Assembly: GCA_004322375.1 (NCBI GenBank)
Contig: SCUC01000496.1
Span: forward strand, 1-10,216
Source: Bacteroidota bacterium
Lineage (GTDB): Bacteria > Bacteroidota > Ignavibacteria > UBA10030 > SZUA-254
Length of the DNA stretch: 10,216 bases
Direction of reading: 5' to 3'
The notes below the pieces were generated by a model. It was not told the DNA's origin, did no database searches, and worked only from the letters and a program-made list of their open reading frames with translations. Shown here in pieces: positions 1-6,379 of the stretch (positions within the stretch are counted from its first letter, which is position 1; each line of letters begins with the position of its first letter). The translations under genes were made by a program, and so were the position numbers.

Positions 1-32
1 CTCCCAAGGGAGAGGGGTAGGGGTGAGGGGGG
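1..32. repeat. Edge of a G-rich palindromic intergenic repeat
   Basis: The window opens with a C-then-G-rich stretch in which CTCCC and GGGAG form a small palindrome around AA, followed by G-runs split by single A or T bases (AGGGGTAGGGGTGAGGGG). Short dispersed repeats of this general appearance are common between genes in many bacteria. The left half is cut off by the window edge, so only one copy is visible and the repeat status is inferred from pattern alone. It lies just downstream of the gap terminator. Confidence 0.4.
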
Positions 33-77
33 AAAAAAATAAAAAAGGCTAACGAAACCGTTACGGAATCGTTAGCC
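33..77 (-). terminator. Rho-independent terminator of gap
   Basis: Read on the minus strand, GGCTAACGA (69-77) pairs perfectly with TCGTTAGCC (47-55) over 9 bp. Two A-A mismatches and a 3-bp inner stem (58-60 with 64-66) continue toward the loop. A T-rich tract (33-46, six T, one A, seven T on the minus strand) follows directly. It begins about 20 nt past the gap stop codon. This is a textbook intrinsic terminator; as the T-run occurs on one side only, it acts for minus-strand transcripts. Confidence 0.88.
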
Positions 78-98
78 ATGCTGTTCATAACGGTCAAG

Positions 99-1106
99 TT
101 ATAAAGATTTCGCGAGTTTTTTTGCTAAATCTATAACCCTGCACGAGTAGCCCCATTCATTATCGTACCATGCGCAGACTTTAATCATTGTATCCATAAC
201 ATACGTAAGTGGTGCATCGAATACCGCTGAATGAGGATTGCCTTTCACATCGCTCGAGACAATCGGTTCTTCCGTATATTGCAAAATTCCCTTTAGCGGT
301 CCTTCCGCTGCTGCTTTCATTGCCGCGGTTACTGCTTCTTTCGTTGCGGGTTTCTCTGCTTCGATAACTAAGTCAACAAGAGAAACGTTAGGCGTTGGAA
401 CCCGTACAGCAAGACCGTCCAACTTTCCTTTTAATTCAGGAATAACCAGACCGATAGCTTTTGCCGCGCCTGTTGATGTCGGTATCATATTAATAGCAGC
501 TGCGCGCGCTCTTCGTAAATCGGAGTGAGGTAAATCTAAAACTTTCTGATCATTCGTGTAAGAATGAATGGTCGTCATCATCCCCCTTTTAATTCCGAAA
601 TTTTGCAAAAGAACTTTCGCAACAGGGGCAAGGCAGTTCGTCGTACATGAGGCATTTGAGACAATGTTGTGTTTCGATGCATCGTATGCTCCGTCGTTCA
701 CACCGAGTACTAAAGTCACATCGGGTTGTTTGGCAGGCGCGCTGATGATAACCTTCCTAACGCCATTCACCAGATGTTGCTTTGCAGCGTCTCCATCGGT
801 AAAATGCTTCAGGCCGGTTGATTCAATAACAATATCAACTCCCAAATCTTTCCACGGAAGCTTGGTGTGGTCTTTTTCAGATAATACTTTCAACGGCTTG
901 CCATTGATGATTAGCGTAGATTCTTTCACTTCTACTGTGCCGCTAAAATTACCAATAACAGAATCGTACTTTAGAAGGTGACCGAGCGTTTTTGCGTCGG
1001 TTATATCATTGACTGCAACAAATTCAAGTTCAGGGGAATTCAGCCCGGCGCGAAGAACGTTGCGCCCGATGCGACCGAATCCATTTATGCCAACTTTCAC
1101 AGACAT
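99..1106 (-). CDS. gap: Glyceraldehyde-3-phosphate dehydrogenase, NAD-type (class I)
   Basis: This cytoplasmic glycolytic enzyme oxidises glyceraldehyde 3-phosphate to 1,3-bisphosphoglycerate, reducing NAD+, and works as a tetramer. The 335-residue protein is full length. GINGFGRIGR (7-16) is the Rossmann dinucleotide loop. Asp34 in AVND, together with Leu192-Pro193 in DLPH, is the pattern of NAD-preferring glycolytic enzymes rather than NADP-preferring ones. The catalytic Cys154 sits in SNASCTTNC (150-158), the base His181 in TTIHSYT, and the C-terminal signature WYDNEWGYS spans 313-321. The ATG start is supported by GGAG (1114-1117) seven bases upstream and by the family-typical N-terminus. 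The gene stands alone: it has its own terminator downstream and a strong terminator between it and the preceding gene, so it is probably a single-gene unit. The enzyme is reversible and could also serve gluconeogenesis. Function is very secure. Confidence 0.98.
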   Translation of the reverse strand: MSVKVGINGFGRIGRNVLRAGLNSPELEFVAVNDITDAKTLGHLLKYDSVIGNFSGTVEVKESTLIINGKPLKVLSEKDHTKLPWKDLGVDIVIESTGLKHFTDGDAAKQHLVNGVRKVIISAPAKQPDVTLVLGVNDGAYDASKHNIVSNASCTTNCLAPVAKVLLQNFGIKRGMMTTIHSYTNDQKVLDLPHSDLRRARAAAINMIPTSTGAAKAIGLVIPELKGKLDGLAVRVPTPNVSLVDLVIEAEKPATKEAVTAAMKAAAEGPLKGILQYTEEPIVSSDVKGNPHSAVFDAPLTYVMDTMIKVCAWYDNEWGYSCRVIDLAKKLAKSL

Positions 1107-1160
1107 GGTTATTCTCCAAATAATAATAAAGAGGGATTTTCATTCAAATATGAGATGTAC

Positions 1161-1188
1161 CTTGTATTAAGGTAGTAAAATTTACCAA
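1161..1188 (-). promoter_or_regulatory. Possible gap promoter
   Basis: On the minus strand TTGGTA (1183-1188, four of six matches to TTGACA) is followed after 16 nt by TACAAG (1161-1166, four of six matches to TATAAT). This would start a transcript near 1154 with a leader of about 50 nt that contains the GGAG ribosome site. The match is modest. A separate promoter is expected because a terminator isolates gap from upstream genes. No full Bacteroidota-type TAnnTTTG element was found here. Confidence 0.3.
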
Positions 1189-1336
1189 GAAAGAGGGTGA
1201 AAAACAAAAACTCTCGTCTAATGGGAGAATCCAATTAATAAAGAGATAGAAGCCCGGATGGAAAGTGTCAATGCGAGTAGGTATATCAAACCTAGTTGTA
1301 ACTATATTGGGAATAAACTCTGTCCTGGTAAAGCCA

Positions 1337-1544
1337 TCCCTTTGGGACCTTCGGGGTTTTCTCTTTGGCTTTTATCCGGAGTTATAATACTACCACCCTT
1401 CGGGGTTATTAATGAGTCAATCCCGCAAGGGATACATTATTATTGTAGTATGGTTCACAAAAAATACATCAAATCCTGAAAGGGTGACATGATTGGTCTG
1501 TGTATTCATTAGTAGCAAAGTCCTAAAGGGATAGCGCAAAGCGC
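1337..1544. repeat. Series of short hairpin units, TCCC-loop-GGGA type
   Basis: At least five small palindromes follow one another: TCCC-TTT-GGGA (1337-1347) running into CC-TTCG-GG (1348-1355); ACCC-TTCG-GGGT (1395-1406); ATCCC-GCAA-GGGAT (1420-1433); ATCCT-GAA-AGGGT (1473-1485, one G-T pair); and TCC-GGA with loop TAAAG (1521-1531). A GCGC-AAA-GCGC hairpin (1534-1544) closes the series. The 11-mer CCTTCGGGGTT occurs twice, at 1348-1358 and 1397-1407. Unit spacing is about 49, 25, 53 and 48 nt. The flanks between units are not conserved. Read on the plus strand, two loops are stable RNA tetraloops (C-UUCG-G and GCAA, a GNRA loop). Similar TCCC/GGGA palindromes are frequent in intergenic DNA of Bacteroidota-like genomes, so a dispersed repeat family is the likeliest explanation. 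Confidence 0.5.
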
Positions 1545-1553
1545 CGACTGTGG

Positions 1554-1589
1554 ACTTCATACAGATAAATCGCGGTTTCGCAATGAAGT
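1554..1589. other. Stem-loop with nested inner hairpin
   Basis: ACTTCAT (1554-1560) is perfectly complementary to ATGAAGT (1583-1589). Between them GCG (1572-1574) can pair with CGC (1579-1581) around a GTTT loop, giving a nested structure with an unpaired stretch on the 5' side. No T-run follows, so it is not a terminator. It may be the end of the adjacent hairpin repeat or part of a structured RNA. A 7-bp stem can arise by chance, so confidence is low. Confidence 0.3.
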
Positions 1590-1647
1590 TAAGGTTTTCA
1601 GCAATCCCTCATAACCGTATTTACAGGATAACCTCTGTAATTTATTC

Positions 1648-1683
1648 AAAAAAAAAGTCACAGCAGAAACTGTGACTTTTTTT
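1648..1683. terminator. Bidirectional Rho-independent terminator
   Basis: GTCACAG (1657-1663) pairs perfectly with CTGTGAC (1670-1676) around the 6-nt loop CAGAAA. Nine A bases precede the stem (1648-1656) and seven T bases follow it (1677-1683), so it can end transcripts on either strand, and the A/T flanks can extend the stem further. On the minus strand it lies about 25 nt after the stop of the secreted-protein gene and shields gap from readthrough. On the plus strand it would end any transcript crossing the hairpin cluster at 1337-1589. Confidence 0.88.
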
Positions 1684-1708
1684 CAAAGCTATTCTTTTAT
1701 GAAGAAGG

Positions 1709-2257
1709 TTACAAACCCGTATAGTAGGCATTTGAAAGTATTTGACCTACATAGATTTCACCGGCAATTGTTACTTCACCGGGAACTGTAAAAACATATC
1801 CCAATCTCAGTGAGATAATCCCGCCATTTCCGAAGTTAAATGTATTCTGGACATTAGGATTGAAAAATCCACCCGTCTCTGCGCGGACACCTGAACCGGG
1901 ACCGGATGTCGGGAACTCAATTGCCATTGAAGTGCCGCCGACTCCTTCTAAAACGTCAGGTAAATCCATTTCAACGACGATATTCGTATTCGCATCACCC
2001 GTGATGTCAAGGCCGACATCGCCATTGGGTGTTTCGCCGTTACCGTTCGGGCTGACTGTGCTTGTAGCTGCGTACGCATCATAGACAACAGTATAGGTCG
2101 TCGCTCGAAGAACATCATCAACGCCGCCATCGCTGTTAATTGCTGCCAACGGCGTCGCCGCTGCATTGACAGTAATCGTTGAGACAGCTGATGATTGCGC
2201 TGCTGCGAACGTTGCAACTAGGAGGATCAATATACCTGCAAGTGCTACTTTTTTCAT
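1709..2257 (-). CDS. Small secreted protein, DUF4402-like beta-rich
   Basis: This encodes a 182-residue exported protein of unknown function. Residues 1-20 form a clear signal peptide: KK at 2-3, a hydrophobic core ILILLVATFA, and AAA before a likely cleavage site at Gln21. There is no lipobox cysteine; the protein has no cysteine at all. The mature part is acidic, with many Asp and Glu, no Lys and only three Arg (51, 125, 151), and alternates Val/Ile/Thr strands with Gly/Asn turns, suggesting a beta-sandwich. The ending ISLRLGYVFTVPGE plus GEIYVG (148-171), and the segment around 85-112, resemble the DUF4402 family of secreted or surface proteins; this is recognition by eye. No C-terminal sorting domain is visible. 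No good Shine-Dalgarno precedes the ATG. It has its own promoter candidate and terminator, so it is probably monocistronic. Possible roles include a cell-surface or extracellular structural component; this is not established. Confidence 0.72.
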   Translation of the reverse strand: MKKVALAGILILLVATFAAAQSSAVSTITVNAAATPLAAINSDGGVDDVLRATTYTVVYDAYAATSTVSPNGNGETPNGDVGLDITGDANTNIVVEMDLPDVLEGVGGTSMAIEFPTSGPGSGVRAETGGFFNPNVQNTFNFGNGGIISLRLGYVFTVPGEVTIAGEIYVGQILSNAYYTGL

Positions 2258-2312
2258 GTGAATCTATTATTTTGAGTTTTTTGGATTGACTATAGTGGAT
2301 TGAACTGTTGTG

Positions 2313-2341
2313 AAATTACACAAAAAATAACAAATTGTCAA
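2313..2341 (-). promoter_or_regulatory. Promoter of the secreted-protein gene
   Basis: On the minus strand a perfect TTGACA (2336-2341) is followed by a 17-nt spacer and TAATTT (2313-2318). The latter matches sigma-70 TATAAT at only three of six positions, but TAATTTCA also fits the first six positions of the Bacteroidota TAnnTTTG element. The implied start near 2306 gives a leader of about 50 nt. Within the leader the heptamer GGATTGA (plus strand) occurs twice, at 2283-2289 and 2298-2304, meaning unknown. Confidence 0.55.
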
Positions 2342-2401
2342 GCGTTTTGTTATCTTTTTTTAACATTTTTCCTATCGTTCCAGCCCGTTTTAAGGCTTTT
2401 T

Positions 2402-3136
2402 TTAATATGCGTGGGCTACCGATGCTGCAAGGACAGATTCTACTCCAAATTTTCTTAATTCCTGAGCGCAGGAATTTATTGTCGAACCTGTGGTAATAAC
2501 ATCATCAACCAGAATTACCTTTTTTCCCTGTAATAACTTCCGGCTCTTTTCTGACACGGCAAAGGCGGATTCCATGTTTTCCTTCCGTTGATTGAGATCG
2601 AGCTGGGTCTGCGTCTGAGTATATTTTGCTCTTGTAAGCAACCTGGGAAACAGGGGTATGCTGGTAACTGAGGCAATCCCTTTGCAAATGAATTCACTTT
2701 GATTATACCCACGTTCACGCTGTTTTAGCCTGTGCAATGGAATTGGGATTACCATGTCTCCTTTTCGGAAATTCAAATCTTCCCGGATGACTCTACCGAT
2801 TTCTTCTCCTAATCGAATTCCCATCGCCGTCATCCCGCTATACTTGAGATGATGAATTATTTCTTGCAGCTTACCATCTTTCTCGAATAGGTAAACAGAA
2901 AGACAATCATCAACAGCGCCATCGCCACTGAATTTGCTCTTCAAATCGGTATCAATAACATCGCCTTTTTCTATTCGTGGAAAGCTTGACCAGCATTTCG
3001 TACACACTCTCGATTCGTTTTCTTGTAACCTAACATCACAAAGAAAACAGAATGGGGGATAGAGAAACTCTTTAATGGGTTGAAGGATGGAACGAAGCAA
3101 TGGTTTTATGACAGTCTGGAAAGATATAACTTTCAC
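2402..3136 (-). CDS. comF: ComF family protein (phosphoribosyltransferase-like)
   Basis: This 244-residue cytoplasmic protein belongs to the ComF/GntX family, which is linked to DNA uptake and processing during natural transformation in several bacteria; the exact biochemical role is unsettled. An N-terminal zinc-ribbon is indicated by CFLC (30-33) and CTKC (45-48). The family segment RERGYNQ (140-146) is followed by TQTQTQLDLNQRKENM (173-188), and the phosphoribosyltransferase PRPP-loop VILVDDVITTGST spans 207-219. Length is normal. The start is GTG, sharing GTGA with the uvrB stop, and a strong GGAGGGG lies five bases upstream, so translation is probably coupled to uvrB. Placement behind uvrB makes a DNA-related role plausible. 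No other competence gene is in the window, so function in transformation is inferred from family only. No clear terminator follows at 2342-2401. Confidence 0.9.
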   Translation of the reverse strand: MKVISFQTVIKPLLRSILQPIKEFLYPPFCFLCDVRLQENESRVCTKCWSSFPRIEKGDVIDTDLKSKFSGDGAVDDCLSVYLFEKDGKLQEIIHHLKYSGMTAMGIRLGEEIGRVIREDLNFRKGDMVIPIPLHRLKQRERGYNQSEFICKGIASVTSIPLFPRLLTRAKYTQTQTQLDLNQRKENMESAFAVSEKSRKLLQGKKVILVDDVITTGSTINSCAQELRKFGVESVLAASVAHAY

Positions 3137-5145
3137 TTCATCCCCTCCAATCTCTGAATTTCATCCCTCAATTCCGCAGCCCTTTCAAATTCGAGGTCGC
3201 GGGAGGCTTGCTTCATTTCTCGCTTCATTTCTTCGATTAAATCTTTTCGTTGGTCAGCTGAAAGGTTTCTTACGATTGATTCCGATACAACGGATGCCGC
3301 CCCTCGTTTCTGCTTCTCGTCGTTAGAAGAGCGAATATCTGCAACTGCCATGCTGGAAATAATTTCTTCCGTTGATTTATAGATTGTCTTTGGCGTGATG
3401 TTATGCCGGGTGTTATATTCGATTTGCTTTGTACGCCTGCGGCTTGTTTCTTCCATCATTCGTTGCATCGAGCCGGTAGTGGTATCCGCATACATAATAA
3501 CTTTTCCGTTTACGTTCCGCGCAGTTCTGCCTGCCGTTTGAATGAGCGAGCGGTCGGAACGCAAGAATCCCTCCTTATCCGCATCCAGCACAGCGACAAG
3601 AGAAACCTCCGGCAAATCCAATCCCTCCCGCAACAGGTTCACCCCTACCAGAACGTCAAAATCGCCTAACCGTAAGTCTCTCAGAATTTCAACACGTTCT
3701 AACGCGTCAATCTCCGAATGAATGTACCTCACCTTAATATTAATATTTTGCAAGTATTCCGATAAGTCTTCCGCCATCCGTTTCGTCAGGGTCGTAACGA
3801 GGCAGCGTTCTTTCAATTTCACCCTCTCGCGGATTTCCGCAATCAAATCGTCAATCTGGTTTTTCACAGGTCGAACGTCAACCACAGGGTCAACTAATCC
3901 TGTCGGGCGTATGATTTGCTCGACAAAAACTCCTTTGCATTTTTTCAGCTCATACGGTCCCGGCGTCGCGCTTACAAAAATGACCTTATTCACCATCGCT
4001 TCCCATTCTTCAAATGTCAACGGACGATTGTCTAATGCTGAGGGAAGCCTGAACCCATGCTCGACGAGCGTTGTTTTGCGTGAACGGTCTCCGTGCCACA
4101 TTCCCCCGATTTGAGGAACGCTGACATGCGATTCATCAATCACTAAAAGATAATCTTTCGGGAAGTAATCAAACAAGCAATAAGGTCGCGATCCCGGCGC
4201 CCTGCCTGCAATATGGCGCGAATAATTTTCAATGCCGGAGCAGTAGCCAACTTCCCGCATCATTTCCATATCGAACCTCGTCCGCTGCTCTAGCCTCTGC
4301 GCTTCAAGCAATTTCCCTTGCATCCGTAAAACATTTAGCCGTTCGCCCAATTCCTGCTCGATACTTTCCAGTGCGCGTTCTATCGTCGGACGCGACGTAA
4401 TAAATTGTTTCGCAGGATAAATCACTTCCGATTCTATTTCTTGCAACAGCTTTCCTGTAAGCGGGTGGATTGCGGAAATTTTTTCAATCTCATCCCCGAA
4501 CATCTCGATTCTTACCGCGGTATCGGTGTCGTTCGCCTGGATAATTTCGATAACGTCGCCCCTCACTCGGAATGTTCCTCGCTTAAAATCAAAATCATTC
4601 CGAAGGTAATGGATGTCAAGGAGCTTCCGTAGCAATTCCTGCCGTTTGATTTCCATACCTTTGCGGAGAATAATCATTTGCTGGAGCCATTCGTCCGGCG
4701 CGCCGATGCCATAAATACAGCTAACCGATGCCACAACGATAACATTCGGGTCGCCGCTAATGAGCGCGCTCGTTGCGCGAAGCCTTAGTCTATCAATTTC
4801 ATCGTTTATGGAAGCGTCCTTTGCTATATAGGTATCGTTTTGGGGGACGTACGCTTCAGGCTGGTAATAATCGTAATAGCTGATAAAAAACTCGACCTTG
4901 TCGTGAGGAAAGAATTGCTTGAACTCACCATAGAGTTGCGCCGCCAATGTCTTATTATGCGACATGATAAGCGTTGGCTTGTTGACTTGTGCAATAACAT
5001 TGGAGATAGTAAAAGTTTTTCCGCTCCCTGTAACTCCCAATAATGTTTGATATTTATCCCCGCGCCGGATACCCTCTAACAATTCGCGAATCGCTTCCGG
5101 CTGGTCGCCGTTTGGAGTGTAATCTGAAACTAAGGTAAACGGCAC
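3133..5145 (-). CDS. uvrB: Excinuclease ABC subunit B
   Basis: UvrB is the damage-verifying subunit of nucleotide excision repair: UvrA loads it onto DNA, it opens the helix with ATP, and it recruits UvrC for incision; UvrD removes the product. The 670-residue length is standard. Visible landmarks are GDQPEAI (13-19), Walker A GVTGSGKT (37-44), the beta-hairpin that clamps damaged DNA (YYDYYQPEAYVPQNDTY, 90-106), DESH (337-340, motif II), SATPGPYE (392-399, motif III), the helicase motif TAGRTARN (537-544), and a C-terminal UVR domain (about 634-667) that contacts UvrC or UvrA. The start is GTG, chosen because MPFTLVSDYTPNGDQPEAI matches the family N-terminus; GAGG (5158-5161) lies 12 bases upstream. 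It follows the permease stop by only 3 nt and overlaps comF, so it is probably co-transcribed with both. No SOS-type operator is visible immediately upstream because the gene lies inside an operon. Confidence 0.98.
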   Translation of the reverse strand: MPFTLVSDYTPNGDQPEAIRELLEGIRRGDKYQTLLGVTGSGKTFTISNVIAQVNKPTLIMSHNKTLAAQLYGEFKQFFPHDKVEFFISYYDYYQPEAYVPQNDTYIAKDASINDEIDRLRLRATSALISGDPNVIVVASVSCIYGIGAPDEWLQQMIILRKGMEIKRQELLRKLLDIHYLRNDFDFKRGTFRVRGDVIEIIQANDTDTAVRIEMFGDEIEKISAIHPLTGKLLQEIESEVIYPAKQFITSRPTIERALESIEQELGERLNVLRMQGKLLEAQRLEQRTRFDMEMMREVGYCSGIENYSRHIAGRAPGSRPYCLFDYFPKDYLLVIDESHVSVPQIGGMWHGDRSRKTTLVEHGFRLPSALDNRPLTFEEWEAMVNKVIFVSATPGPYELKKCKGVFVEQIIRPTGLVDPVVDVRPVKNQIDDLIAEIRERVKLKERCLVTTLTKRMAEDLSEYLQNINIKVRYIHSEIDALERVEILRDLRLGDFDVLVGVNLLREGLDLPEVSLVAVLDADKEGFLRSDRSLIQTAGRTARNVNGKVIMYADTTTGSMQRMMEETSRRRTKQIEYNTRHNITPKTIYKSTEEIISSMAVADIRSSNDEKQKRGAASVVSESIVRNLSADQRKDLIEEMKREMKQASRDLEFERAAELRDEIQRLEGMK
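3142..3148 (-). promoter_or_regulatory. Ribosome binding site for the GTG start of comF
   Basis: GGAGGGG on the minus strand lies five bases before the GTG at 3136, inside the last codons of uvrB. It is the strongest Shine-Dalgarno in the window and supports the GTG start over later in-frame codons; it also implies translational coupling between uvrB and comF. Confidence 0.7.
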
Positions 5146-5148
5146 GTG

Positions 5149-6375
5149 TTACTCATACCTCAATGCTTCAATAGGATTGAGGCGTGAAGCCTTGCGTGCC
5201 GGGTAAAACCCGAAAAACACGCCGACTGCCATCGAGAAAAAGACTGCAAGAACAATTGAGGTTACAGAAATAAATGTGGGCCACCCTGCAACCTGAGAGA
5301 TTATATTCGATCCCCCAACGCCAATCCCCACGCCAATCAATCCACCCGATAAGCTTAACACAATTGACTCAATTAAAAATTGACCTAAAATATCTCTCCG
5401 TTTAGCGCCAATAGACATGCGGATACCAATCTCGCGCGTCCGTTCCGTTACGGAGACAAGCATAATATTCATTATGCCGATTCCCCCGACGATAAGGGAA
5501 ACCGATGCAATGCTCGCCAACAGCATCGTCATTATTTTCGATTGTGCTGAGGAGGCTTCGGCTATTTCAGTCTGGCTGCGAATCGTGAAATCATTATCGT
5601 CTGCGAAGCCGAGCTTATGTCGGGTTCGAAGTAACTCGGTGATTTGCTGTTGTGCAGCAGGTATTTGCGCCTTGCTCACAGCGGAAACGATATATCCCCA
5701 CGCTCGCACGTTTCGTTCACCCATCAATCGTTTCTGGATGGTAGTATAAGGAACCAGAATAATGTCATCCTGATCCTGTCCCATCATATTTTGCCCTTTT
5801 GGCATAAGCGTGCCGACAACCCTGAATGGAATATTTTTTATCCGTATCGTCTGGCCCAAAGGGTCTTCTCCCTCGAATAATTGTTGAACTACTGTTCTCC
5901 CCAACAAGCAAACTTTCGTCGCTCCTCTCACATCCGCATCGGTGAAAAAATCTCCTGTTTCAATTCGATAATCTCGTATGTTAAAAAAGTCCGGCGACCC
6001 TCCTTGAATTGACGTCCCCCAATTCAAATTTCCATAAACAACCTGCCCTCCTGTTCGCAACAACGGACTGATATAATTAACCGCGGGGCATTGTTCCCGA
6101 ATCGCCTCGCCATCTTCCTCCGTTAATGTTGTGTTCGTTCCCGCGCCTGCCATAACTCCACCCCGTGTCGTGCTGCCGGGAAATACCATAAGTACGTTCG
6201 TGCCAAGAGAACTGATTTGCGCTTCTATCGAAGATTGCGCACCCTGCCCGATGGCTATCATGGCAATAACAGCTCCAACGCCGATAATGATGCCGAGCAT
6301 CGTCAGAAACGAGCGCATTTTATTCCTCACAAGCGCGTCGAATGAAATGTTGAGGATTTCAAAAAATCTCATCAT
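5149..6375 (-). CDS. MacB-type ABC transporter permease, no ATPase domain
   Basis: This 408-residue inner-membrane protein corresponds to the permease half of MacB, which drives tripartite efflux or lipoprotein/peptide export by mechanotransmission. It has one N-terminal membrane helix (about 22-44), a large periplasmic MacB_PCD domain (about 45-280), then an FtsX domain with three helices (about 283-308, 333-358, 369-391). The cytoplasmic coupling segment SVTERTREIGIRMSIGAKRRD (308-328) and the end ARKASRLNPIEALRYE (393-408) are classic for the family. The nucleotide-binding domain found in E. coli MacB is absent; in many bacteria it is a separate gene, but none is adjacent here. The ATG start has GGAGG 11 bases upstream inside the adaptor gene, with a 4-nt gap after its stop. 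Together with the preceding adaptor it probably forms an export pump; substrate cannot be read from sequence. Confidence 0.92.
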   Translation of the reverse strand: MMRFFEILNISFDALVRNKMRSFLTMLGIIIGVGAVIAMIAIGQGAQSSIEAQISSLGTNVLMVFPGSTTRGGVMAGAGTNTTLTEEDGEAIREQCPAVNYISPLLRTGGQVVYGNLNWGTSIQGGSPDFFNIRDYRIETGDFFTDADVRGATKVCLLGRTVVQQLFEGEDPLGQTIRIKNIPFRVVGTLMPKGQNMMGQDQDDIILVPYTTIQKRLMGERNVRAWGYIVSAVSKAQIPAAQQQITELLRTRHKLGFADDNDFTIRSQTEIAEASSAQSKIMTMLLASIASVSLIVGGIGIMNIMLVSVTERTREIGIRMSIGAKRRDILGQFLIESIVLSLSGGLIGVGIGVGGSNIISQVAGWPTFISVTSIVLAVFFSMAVGVFFGFYPARKASRLNPIEALRYE

Positions 6376-6379
6376 TGCC

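Larger units (their letters stand above)
1107..1708. other. Intergenic region of about 600 nt, no credible gene
   Basis: Between gap and the secreted-protein gene I see, from low to high coordinates: the gap ribosome site and a possible promoter (to about 1188), unremarkable AT-rich DNA (1189-1330), a series of small hairpins (1337-1544), a larger stem-loop (1554-1589), a 6-bp inverted repeat TTACAG/CTGTAA (1621-1640), and a bidirectional terminator (1648-1683). The only open frame of any length (1258-1479, plus strand, 73 codons) is rich in Pro/Gly/Ile motifs encoded by the hairpins themselves and has no recognisable domain, so I do not call it. Confidence 0.7.

Noticed and set aside
238..981. 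Two long plus-strand frames opposite gap
   Set aside because: gap is certain on the other strand; the antisense frames reflect its codon use and have no recognisable domain.
1258..1479. Plus-strand open frame of 73 codons in the gap upstream region
   Set aside because: Its Pro/Gly/Ile-rich motifs (IPLGPSG, PPFGV, SIPQGI) are translations of the small hairpins; there is no Shine-Dalgarno or recognisable domain, and the region is explained better as repeat-like DNA.
1337..1532. CRISPR-like array from regularly spaced short palindromes
   Set aside because: The units differ in sequence and loop, share at most 11 identical bases between two copies, spacing is uneven, and no cas gene is present.
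2342..2401. Terminator after comF
   Set aside because: Only a 4-bp AGCC/GGCT stem and a weak TGTTA/TAACA pairing are present; neither is followed by a convincing T-run on the minus strand.
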